From Sphingomonadales bacterium (GTDB taxonomy: Bacteria; Pseudomonadota; Alphaproteobacteria; Sphingomonadales; Sphingomonadaceae): a stretch of 64,000 nt of DNA. The stretch spans positions 62,001 to 126,000 of the forward strand of contig JAAFIB010000001.1 of assembly GCA_013297725.1 (NCBI GenBank), given 5' to 3'. The position numbers and the translations under genes were made by a program. The notes below the pieces were generated by a model. It was not told the origin of the DNA and did no database searches. It saw only the letters and a list, made by a program, of their open reading frames with translations. Each line of letters begins with the position of its first letter. Within the stretch, counting starts at the first letter, position 1. Positions 39,073-46,347 of the stretch are shown in pieces.

Positions 39073-40139
39073 CTAAGGCTAAGATGAACCAGATCAAAGG
39101 CCCTGCCATTTTTCTGGCGCAGTTTATGTCCGATAATGCGCCATTCAACACCCTTGCCAGTGCAGCAAAGGCGATGGCCGATATGGGCTATAAGGGCATT
39201 CAGGTGCACAGCAACGATCCCCGCTGCATGGACCTGAAACTGGCGGCAGAGAGCAAAGATTATTGTGACGAGCTACGCGGGATCTGCGCAGAAAATGGCG
39301 TCGAGATAACCGAGCTTTCGACCCATATTCAGGGGCAGTTGGTTGCGGTTCACCCCGCCTATGATGATATGTTCGATGGTTTTTGCCCACCCGAGGTGCG
39401 CGGCAATCCAAAGGCGCGAACCGAATGGGCGCAACAGCAAATGCTGTGGGCGGCAAAGGCCAGTGGCAATTTGGGGCACGCTGCACATGTTACGTTCTCA
39501 GGCGCGCTTGCATGGCCCTATATGTACCCATGGCCGCAACGTCCCTCTGGATTGATCGACGCGGCTTTTGATGAATTGGCGAAGCGGTGGCGGCCGATCC
39601 TCGATGCCTTTGACGAAGCGGGTGTGGACCTTTGCTATGAAATTCATCCAAGCGAAGATTTGCACGATGGCCTAACATTTGAACGCTTTTTGCGGCACGT
39701 CGATAATCATCCGCGGGCGAACATTTTGTACGATCCTAGCCACTTCATCTTGCAGCAGCTCGATTATCTTGAGTTCATCGACATCTATGCCGACCGGATT
39801 AAAATGTTCCATGTGAAGGATGCAGAGTTCAACCCGAACGGTCGAGCTGGCGTCTATGGCGGCTATGCCGATTGGACCGATCGTCCGGGCCGGTTCCGGT
39901 CGCCGGGCGATGGCCAGATCGATTTTGGCGCAATTTTTTCAAAGCTGACCCAATACGGATTTGATGGGTGGGCCGTTGTCGAATGGGAATGCGCGCTGAA
40001 AGATTCGATGCAAGGTGCGCGTGAATCGGCGGTCTTTGTTGAAAATCATATCATCACACCAACTGCATTTGCCTTTGATGATTTTGCAAATGCCGGGACC
40101 GATGCAGAAACAAATAAGCGCATCCTCGGGCTGGCATAA
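39069..40139 (+). CDS. Cytoplasmic sugar phosphate isomerase/epimerase-like TIM barrel
   Basis: 356 residues, xylose-isomerase-like (AP endonuclease 2 type) barrel. Probable metal ligands are in CYEIHPSEDL (Glu), ILYDPSHFILQQ (Asp/His), MFHVKDAEF (His) and AVVEWECAL (Glu). No signal peptide. It overlaps the oxidoreductase by four bases, suggesting one pathway. Family members isomerise keto sugars or, in oxidative glycoside cleavage, catalyse elimination or hydration of 3-keto sugars. It is followed after 26 bases by an MFS transporter. Confidence 0.85.
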   Translation: MTKAKMNQIKGPAIFLAQFMSDNAPFNTLASAAKAMADMGYKGIQVHSNDPRCMDLKLAAESKDYCDELRGICAENGVEITELSTHIQGQLVAVHPAYDDMFDGFCPPEVRGNPKARTEWAQQQMLWAAKASGNLGHAAHVTFSGALAWPYMYPWPQRPSGLIDAAFDELAKRWRPILDAFDEAGVDLCYEIHPSEDLHDGLTFERFLRHVDNHPRANILYDPSHFILQQLDYLEFIDIYADRIKMFHVKDAEFNPNGRAGVYGGYADWTDRPGRFRSPGDGQIDFGAIFSKLTQYGFDGWAVVEWECALKDSMQGARESAVFVENHIITPTAFAFDDFANAGTDAETNKRILGLA

Positions 40140-40165
40140 AATAAAGAAAATGGAGGAGGGGTAAC

Positions 40166-41416
40166 ATGGATCGGATTCAATCAGGGGGCATAAACCCAAG
40201 AAAGCTATTCATCATCGGGGTGATCGCCTTGTTCACATCGGCGTTGAGCGCATCGTTAAGGCCGGCCTTGGGAGCCGATATCTCGAATGATGCCTTTGGT
40301 GGGTCGGGTGAACTGATTACCACCGCCCTTGGTGTCGCCTTTCTCTCCTTTGCCATTACAACCTTTATTATCAGCCCCTTGCTTGACCGGATTGGCATGA
40401 AGCAAACGATGATTGCAGCGGGAGTTTGCTTTATTGCAGCAGCGCTAACGATTGCCGCAGGGCATTGGGCGCCGCCTGAATGGGCATATCGCACAGTCTG
40501 GCTTGGTATGGTTTTGAACGGCATTGGCTGGGGATGTACCGAAGGTACAATCAATCCAATGACAGCAGCTATTTATCCAGAAGATAAGACGCACAGATTG
40601 AATGTCCTTCATGCGTGGTGGCCCGCCGGGCTGATCGCGGGTGGACTGATAGGATATGGCCTAGGAATTGTTAAAGCACCATGGTATCTTGGAATCTTGA
40701 TAATCGCTATCCCGGCAATCGTCTTCCTTTTCCTTATCAAGGGGGAAAATTTTCCAAAGACGGAAAGCCATGATCTGGGGGTTTCTGGCAGAGAAATGCT
40801 GACAGAAATTGTTCGTAACCCAAGCTTTTTCATCTGGTTTGCCCTTATGTTCCTGACCGCATCAACCGAACTGGCACCCGGCCAATGGGTTGATATTGCC
40901 TTGACTGATGTGGTGGGTATGCGTGGCATATTGTTGCTTGTCTTTGTTAGCGGCATCATGTTCGTTATGCGCCATTTTGCGGGACCAATTGCGCATCGCA
41001 TTTCATCTGTCGGCTTGCTTTTCGTCTCAAGCATCTTTGCGTTTGTTGGCTTGCTCCTGCTTTCCAACGCTCATAACCCAGCCATGGCATTGTTTGCAGC
41101 GGCAATCTGGGGCATTGGTGTGTGCTTTATGTGGCCGACCATGTTGGCGATCGCGGCTGAGCGTTACCCCCGCGGTGGCGCATGGACGATTGGCCTTATC
41201 GCTTCTGCCGGAGCGCTGGCAATCCATATCGTGTTGCCTAAACTAGGGAAAATCTACGATGTTGCCCTAAAATCGGGTGCAACCAAGGCGGAGGCAGCGA
41301 CAACGTCATTTGAAACCATCGCTTATTTCCCAGCGATCTTGGTAGTAGCTTTTGGCCTGATTTTGCTGGTTGAAAAGCTGACAGCTTTCCGCGTTGCCGC
41401 ATCAGAACAAAGATAA
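40166..41416 (+). CDS. MFS transporter
   Basis: 416 residues with 12 predicted helices and no signal peptide. GGAGGAGGGG precedes the ATG. The motif DRIGMKQTM after helix 2 is the MFS loop signature, and LGMVLNGIGWGCTEGTINP with HAWWPAGLIAGG are typical of FucP/GlcP-like bacterial sugar permeases. It is the third gene of the 37918-46253 operon, so it probably carries the product of the periplasmic oxidative steps, perhaps a keto sugar, across the inner membrane (inferred). Substrate unknown. Confidence 0.85.
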   Translation: MDRIQSGGINPRKLFIIGVIALFTSALSASLRPALGADISNDAFGGSGELITTALGVAFLSFAITTFIISPLLDRIGMKQTMIAAGVCFIAAALTIAAGHWAPPEWAYRTVWLGMVLNGIGWGCTEGTINPMTAAIYPEDKTHRLNVLHAWWPAGLIAGGLIGYGLGIVKAPWYLGILIIAIPAIVFLFLIKGENFPKTESHDLGVSGREMLTEIVRNPSFFIWFALMFLTASTELAPGQWVDIALTDVVGMRGILLLVFVSGIMFVMRHFAGPIAHRISSVGLLFVSSIFAFVGLLLLSNAHNPAMALFAAAIWGIGVCFMWPTMLAIAAERYPRGGAWTIGLIASAGALAIHIVLPKLGKIYDVALKSGATKAEAATTSFETIAYFPAILVVAFGLILLVEKLTAFRVAASEQR

Positions 41417-41431
41417 ATTGGGAGTCTAACA

Positions 41432-41962
41432 ATGAACACATCACGGCGTGACATACTGCAGGCAATGATGGCGCTGCCCATGGTTAGTCTTGTCGCTTCA
41501 TGCGGCATGGGCGGTGCTGGTAAAGCTGTAATGGGTAAGGATGAACTGGCGTTTCTATCGTCACTATCCGACACCATGATACCAACCACAGACACGCCGG
41601 GTGCGTTGGCTGGGAAGGTTCCGCAAACACTGGGCGAATTGTTGAACAGCTGGGCTTCGGCTGAAACCCGAGGCCGGTGGAGCACAACGCTCGCCGCGCT
41701 GAAAAAAGAGCTTGATGGCGATAAGGCCGGTTCGTTTCAGGCAGCTGATGCTGCCGAGCGGGCAAAACGGCTCGGTAAGCTTGATGCTGCTGTCTTTGGA
41801 TCGAACGAACATCCTTTGAAAGCCTATCGTGAGGTGAAATCTACCATCGCGACCGCCTATTATATGTCGGAACCCGGCGCGAATGAAGAGTTGCGCTATG
41901 AAGCGGTTCCGGGGCGTTTCGAGGGCTCTGCGCCGCTCGGCAAAACATGGGCAACAAGCTGA
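41432..41962 (+). CDS. Gluconate 2-dehydrogenase subunit 3-family protein (small subunit of a GMC dehydrogenase)
   Basis: 176 residues. The N-terminus has a Tat motif (SRRDILQ, residues 4-10) and a lipobox VASC near residue 24, indicating a Tat-exported, membrane-anchored protein. DTMIPTTDTPGALAGKVP matches the subunit 3 family, which partners a GMC flavoprotein and carries its export signal. The next gene is such a flavoprotein with no signal of its own, so the pair probably crosses the membrane together. No cytochrome c subunit is visible in the window, so the electron acceptor is unknown. Confidence 0.87.
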   Translation: MNTSRRDILQAMMALPMVSLVASCGMGGAGKAVMGKDELAFLSSLSDTMIPTTDTPGALAGKVPQTLGELLNSWASAETRGRWSTTLAALKKELDGDKAGSFQAADAAERAKRLGKLDAAVFGSNEHPLKAYREVKSTIATAYYMSEPGANEELRYEAVPGRFEGSAPLGKTWATS

Positions 41963-41997
41963 CATCTGATTTAAGAGTTTCGCAGGGAGTAGCGGGA

Positions 41998-43695
41998 ATG
42001 AGTGATTTTGACGCAATAGTGGTGGGCTCTGGAATGAGTGGTGGCTGGGTCGCCAAGGAGTTAACCGAGCGCGGGCTGAAGGTTCTGGTGATCGAGCGCG
42101 GCAAAGATATCGACCCGCTTAAAGACTATTCGGATATGAAGCAGCCATGGGAGAAGAAAAATCTTGATCGTGTGGCAGAGGACGAACTGAAACGCGACTA
42201 TGCGGTCCAGGGCGATGTCTATGCGATGTTTGAATCGAACAAGCATTTCTGGGTGAAGGATATTGATCACCCCTATGAAAGCCCCGAAGACCGGCCCTAT
42301 AAATGGCGGCGTGGCTACCATCTTGGCGGCCGCTCGTTGATGTGGGCGCGGATGTCTTATCGTTTGGCGCCGTTGGATTTCGAATCCAATCTGAAAGATG
42401 GGCACGGCGTCGATTGGCCAATCCGATACGAGGATATCGCGCCTTGGTATGACAAGGTTGAGACCTTTGCCGGAGTATCAGGCAGCAAAGAGGGGTTGGC
42501 GCAACTGCCGGACGGTCAGTTTCTGCCACCCTTTGAGATGACCGCAGCGGAGAAGGTTTTGAAGGAGCGGTTGGAGGCAAATTATCCAACGCGTAAAATG
42601 ATTATTGCGCGGTCAGCCAATTTGAAAACGGCAACAGAGGAGCATTTGGCATTGGGCCGCGGTCCTTGCCAATCACGCAACCTGTGTTTCCACGGATGCA
42701 GCTATGGCGCTTATTTCTCGTCCAATTCAGCAACCCTGCCGGCTGCCAAACGCACAGGCAATTTGACCATTGTGACCGATGCGATTGCCCATTCTGTGAA
42801 TTATGATGCGAAGACGAAACGTGTGACCTCAGTCAACGTTATCGACGCCAATACCAAGGAAAAGAGGACGTATACGGGCAAAGTCGTGTTCCTGAACGCC
42901 TCGGCCATCGCCTCGGCCATGATCCTGCTGAACTCCAAATCAGAGGCGTTTCCCAACGGCCTTGCTAATAGCAGCGATCAGGTTGGACGCAATTTGATGG
43001 ATCATGTGGGTGGAACACAAGTCACCGGTATTGTGCGGGGAATTGAAGATAAATATACCTTCGGACGCCGTCCGACTGTCAGTTACATTCCGCGCTATGG
43101 CAATGTTACCGAAAAAGATAAACCGTATGATCGCGGCTTTGCTTTTCAGGTTTATAGCGGACGGAGCGGCTGGTACGGTGAGCGTCCGGGCATTGGGCAG
43201 GAATTCAAACTAGCGAACCGTATGCCCGGTGACTGGACCATTACACTGGATCCGATGGGCGAAGTGCTGCCCTATTCTGACAACCGCGTGACGCAGCACA
43301 AGTCAAAAACAGACAAATGGGGCATGCCTATCGCTTACATCGATGCAACGATGCGGCAAAACGAAACAGCCTTAATGGAAGCAGCCGTCGCAGACGCAAT
43401 CGAGATATTGACTAAGGCCAAGATCGAGGTTCTGAACAACCCCGATCCCAAAAAGCCGAATGTGTCACCACCCGGGCAGAAAATTCACGAGATGGGCACT
43501 GCACGTATGGGTCGTGATCCAAAGACGTCCGTCTTGAATGGTTGGAACCAGGCGCATGATGTCCCCAACCTGTTCGTGACAGACGGCGCGTTTATGACAT
43601 CCAGCGCGGCACAAAATCCTTCACTGACATATATGGCATTTTCGGCACGTGCGGCCAATCATGCAGCCGATCTGTTGAAGGAAGGTAAAATCTGA
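41998..43695 (+). CDS. GMC-family FAD sugar dehydrogenase (large subunit)
   Basis: 565 residues from the ATG at 41998, chosen because GGGAGTAGCGGGA precedes it; an in-frame ATG at 41947 overlaps the subunit 3 gene. The FAD-binding motif is VVGSGMSGGWVAKEL, then YHLGGRSLMWARMSYR (FAD attachment loop), CFHGCSYG with two Cys, and the C-terminal catalytic HEMGTARMG and SSAAQNPSLTYMAFSARAAN with the His/Asn pair. Relatives with subunit 3 include glucoside 3-dehydrogenase and gluconate 2-dehydrogenase. Expected role: periplasmic oxidation of a sugar or glycoside, probably at C3. Its last base is shared with the start of the next gene. Confidence 0.88.
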   Translation: MSDFDAIVVGSGMSGGWVAKELTERGLKVLVIERGKDIDPLKDYSDMKQPWEKKNLDRVAEDELKRDYAVQGDVYAMFESNKHFWVKDIDHPYESPEDRPYKWRRGYHLGGRSLMWARMSYRLAPLDFESNLKDGHGVDWPIRYEDIAPWYDKVETFAGVSGSKEGLAQLPDGQFLPPFEMTAAEKVLKERLEANYPTRKMIIARSANLKTATEEHLALGRGPCQSRNLCFHGCSYGAYFSSNSATLPAAKRTGNLTIVTDAIAHSVNYDAKTKRVTSVNVIDANTKEKRTYTGKVVFLNASAIASAMILLNSKSEAFPNGLANSSDQVGRNLMDHVGGTQVTGIVRGIEDKYTFGRRPTVSYIPRYGNVTEKDKPYDRGFAFQVYSGRSGWYGERPGIGQEFKLANRMPGDWTITLDPMGEVLPYSDNRVTQHKSKTDKWGMPIAYIDATMRQNETALMEAAVADAIEILTKAKIEVLNNPDPKKPNVSPPGQKIHEMGTARMGRDPKTSVLNGWNQAHDVPNLFVTDGAFMTSSAAQNPSLTYMAFSARAANHAADLLKEGKI

Positions 43696-44573
43696 TGAAG
43701 CATTTTGAAACAATGGGGCGCCGCACTTTTCTGACATCAGCCGCGTTTTTCGGCGCCAGCGCAATGGTCAGCGGTTGCGGAGCGCGCATGGGGAATCCTT
43801 TGCCGGCTGCAGGGAACCGCAAGCTAGAAAAGATCGGCATCCAGATTTATACTGTTCGCGATCTGCTGAAGACCGATCATGTCGGCACTATCAAGATGCT
43901 GGCAAAGATCGGCTACAACGAGCTTGAATATGCGTACCTTCCCGACATGCCCTATACAGCAAAGGAATTTCGCAAGACCGCGGAGGGCGAGGGACTAACC
44001 ATTCCCTCATGTGGCTTTCAACCAGAGCATTTCTTCAACGAGATCCAGACGGTTCTGGATGTAACCGGAGATTTGGGCGCGACCTATGCTTTTAATGGCT
44101 GGATCCATCCGCCGGATCGTACTTTGCCGGGATTAATGAAGCAGGCGGAGGCTTTTAACGGTTTCGGTGAAACGCTTCAGAAAGCGGGCTTGAAATACAT
44201 GTATCACAACCATGATTTTGAATTCACCAAGATCGACGGTGACAAAACGATACAGGATGTGCTGATGCAGAATACGGATCCAGCGTTGGTCGATTTTGAA
44301 ATGGATATGTATTGGGTCACGCATGGTGGCGGGAACATTATCGATTATCTTACGCGCTATCCAGGCCGCTTTAAATGCTGTCATATCAAAGACCGCACTG
44401 CCGACGGCAAAATGGTCAATGTCGGCGAAGGCGCGATCGACTGGAGGGCAGCCATTGGCAAAGCGAAAGACGTCGGCATCAAACATTATTTCGTTGAGCA
44501 TGACGAGCCTGTAGCACCGGTCGCGGTAGGGGTTGCCAAAAGCTACAATTATGTCCGCAATCTGAGATTTTGA
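43695..44573 (+). CDS. Tat-exported lipoprotein with xylose isomerase-like TIM barrel, paralogue 1
   Basis: 292 residues. The Tat motif GRRTFLT (residues 8-14) is followed by lipobox VSGC. The barrel has candidate metal ligands in YHNHDFEF, LVDFEMDMYWV, KCCHIKDRTA and YFVEHDEP. The start overlaps the GMC stop (TGATG), indicating translational coupling with the dehydrogenase. It shares most motifs with the next gene. Known cousins include 3-keto-glycoside lyases and hydratases. An exported barrel next to a periplasmic sugar oxidase suggests that it splits or hydrates the oxidised glycoside (inference). Confidence 0.87.
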   Translation: MKHFETMGRRTFLTSAAFFGASAMVSGCGARMGNPLPAAGNRKLEKIGIQIYTVRDLLKTDHVGTIKMLAKIGYNELEYAYLPDMPYTAKEFRKTAEGEGLTIPSCGFQPEHFFNEIQTVLDVTGDLGATYAFNGWIHPPDRTLPGLMKQAEAFNGFGETLQKAGLKYMYHNHDFEFTKIDGDKTIQDVLMQNTDPALVDFEMDMYWVTHGGGNIIDYLTRYPGRFKCCHIKDRTADGKMVNVGEGAIDWRAAIGKAKDVGIKHYFVEHDEPVAPVAVGVAKSYNYVRNLRF

Positions 44574-44575
44574 TC

Positions 44576-45436
44576 ATGAACCGCCGTCAGTTCACTGTTG
44601 CCGCATCGTCACTGGGCTTTACTGCTATGCTGCATGGCTGCGCTGGGGAACTCCTCAGCGCTCCCGCATCTGCGTCGGCGCGAAAGCTCGACAAAATCGG
44701 CATCCAGCTGTGGACTGTTCGAGATCTTTTCAAACAGGATCCAATCGCGACATTCAAAATGCTTGCAAAAACCGGCTTTGATCAGGTCGAGTTCGCCAAT
44801 CTGGAGCCATTGCCGATAACGCCGCGCGAGTTGCGCAAAGTAGCGGATGATCTTGGCATCAGCTTTCCAGCAACCCATTTCAATCCGAACTTTTTTTTCG
44901 AAATGCCGCAAAAAGTCGTCGATATCGCAGGCGAACTCGGTTGCAAATACGTCATCAACAGCTGGATTGATGAAAAGGATCGCACAGCGGCGGGTTATCG
45001 GCGCCAGGCTGACATGTTTAACAAGGTTGCAGCAGATATGCGCCGGGCCGGTTTGCGTTATGGCTTTCATAATCACGAATTTGAATTCCAGAAAATGGAC
45101 GGTAATTTAACGGGTTATGATCTTTTGATGCAGAATACTGATCCTACCCTCATCGATATGGAAATCGATATGTACTGGGTCGTCGATGGCGGGGCGGATA
45201 TCATTGATCTGCTCACGCGTTATCCAGGAAGGTTCAAATCGTGCCATATTAAAGATCGCACTGCTGATGGCAAAATGGTTGATGTCGGCAAAGGCGTGAT
45301 CGACTGGAAAGCTGCATTGGCTAAGGCGATGGACGTCGGCGTCGAGCTTTATTTCTTTGAGCATGATCAACCTGCAGCCCCGGTCGCATCCGCGGTTGCC
45401 TCCAGCCATGACTATCTGCGCGCTCTGCGTTTTTGA
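44576..45436 (+). CDS. Tat-exported lipoprotein with xylose isomerase-like TIM barrel, paralogue 2
   Basis: 286 residues from the ATG at 44576, two bases after the previous stop. The Tat motif is NRRQFTVA and the lipobox LHGC. Its ligands match paralogue 1: FHNHEFEF, LIDMEIDMYWV, KSCHIKDRTA and YFFEHDQP. The shared segment TRYPGRFK-CHIKDRTADGKMV shows a recent duplication. The sequences differ around the mouth of the barrel (LEPLPITPREL against LPDMPYTAKEF), so the two probably perform successive or alternative reactions. Confidence 0.87.
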   Translation: MNRRQFTVAASSLGFTAMLHGCAGELLSAPASASARKLDKIGIQLWTVRDLFKQDPIATFKMLAKTGFDQVEFANLEPLPITPRELRKVADDLGISFPATHFNPNFFFEMPQKVVDIAGELGCKYVINSWIDEKDRTAAGYRRQADMFNKVAADMRRAGLRYGFHNHEFEFQKMDGNLTGYDLLMQNTDPTLIDMEIDMYWVVDGGADIIDLLTRYPGRFKSCHIKDRTADGKMVDVGKGVIDWKAALAKAMDVGVELYFFEHDQPAAPVASAVASSHDYLRALRF

Positions 45437-45452
45437 GATTGTGAGACTGAAT

Positions 45453-46253
45453 ATGATCGATGTAGATATGCCATATGCGTTGCCTGGCGGCGCCATTGAT
45501 GACTTTCGTGCCAATGGTTTTGTTAAGCTGTCAAACGTTCTTTCACCCGAAACGCTGGAGCATTTTGGCGCAGAAATTTCGCGCCTGACGCTCGAACTGA
45601 ATACCCAGCATCTGCCGCTCGAAGAGCGATCAACATACGACAAAGCATTTCTGCAGGTGATGAACCTGTGGCGTTCTAGCGACATTGCCAAACAGTTTGT
45701 CTTTGGAAAGACGATAGCCGGGATTGCAGCTCAGCTAATGGAGGTGGATGGCGTGCGGCTTTACCACGACCAATCGCTTTATAAGGAACCAAGCGGTGGT
45801 ATTACCCCCGCACATGCCGACCAATATTATTGGCCGTTGGCGTCTGATCGCACGATAACAGCATGGATACCTCTGCAGGCTGTGCCCGATGATATGGGAC
45901 CGCTGGCCTTTTATAGCGGTAGCCAAAGGTTTCAGCAGGGCCGTGATGTCCCGATTTCTGATGAAAGCGAGGCGTTGATCACTGCGGCGATGGAGAAAGA
46001 GGGATTTCCATTATTCACCGAAGCATTCGCGTTGGGTGACGTGAGTTTTCATTCAGGTTGGACCTTTCATCGCGCGGGGCCAAACCGGTCTAGCCGACCT
46101 AGATCAGTAATGACGATGATCTATATGGATGCTGCAATGCGGCTTGCTGCGCCCACCAATCATATGCAGCAAGCAGATTGGGACCAATGGTGCCCAGGGG
46201 CGGTCATTGGCGAGATCATCGATACCGAGATTAATCCGCGCCTTTATTCCTAA
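45453..46253 (+). CDS. Phytanoyl-CoA dioxygenase (PhyH) family Fe(II)/2-oxoglutarate oxygenase
   Basis: 266 residues from the ATG at 45453; a longer in-frame start would overlap the preceding gene. The iron triad is HxD in PAHADQYYWPL and the distal His in SFHSGWTFHRAGPN, and the 2-oxoglutarate Arg is probably in SRPRSVMTM. No signal peptide, hence cytoplasmic. It is the last gene of the operon. PhyH oxygenases hydroxylate or demethylate small molecules; in a glycan locus oxidation of a methylated or deoxy sugar is plausible but unproven. A second, distant PhyH gene is at 51741-52556. Confidence 0.85.
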   Translation: MIDVDMPYALPGGAIDDFRANGFVKLSNVLSPETLEHFGAEISRLTLELNTQHLPLEERSTYDKAFLQVMNLWRSSDIAKQFVFGKTIAGIAAQLMEVDGVRLYHDQSLYKEPSGGITPAHADQYYWPLASDRTITAWIPLQAVPDDMGPLAFYSGSQRFQQGRDVPISDESEALITAAMEKEGFPLFTEAFALGDVSFHSGWTFHRAGPNRSSRPRSVMTMIYMDAAMRLAAPTNHMQQADWDQWCPGAVIGEIIDTEINPRLYS

Positions 46254-46317
46254 AGCGCAGATTGGCTCTTGTTAATCCAAGATGCCCCTTGGTCGAACAC
46301 CGCATGCTATTCAAAGA

Positions 46318-46339
46318 AGTGCTAAAACTTGATAGCACT
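46318..46339. terminator. Weak bidirectional terminator hairpin candidate
   Basis: AGTGCTA (46318-46324) pairs with TAGCACT (46333-46339) across an 8-base loop, in the 94-base gap between two converging operons. T-runs on either side are short (TCCTTT on plus, TTCTTT on minus). The position is right for a shared terminator, but the stem is only 7 base pairs. Confidence 0.4.
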
Positions 46340-46347
46340 GTCCTTTG

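Noticed and set aside
46333-46347. TAGCACT near 46335 as a LacI-type operator
   Set aside because: The central CG is missing and the sequence pairs as a hairpin between converging operons, so a weak terminator is the better reading.
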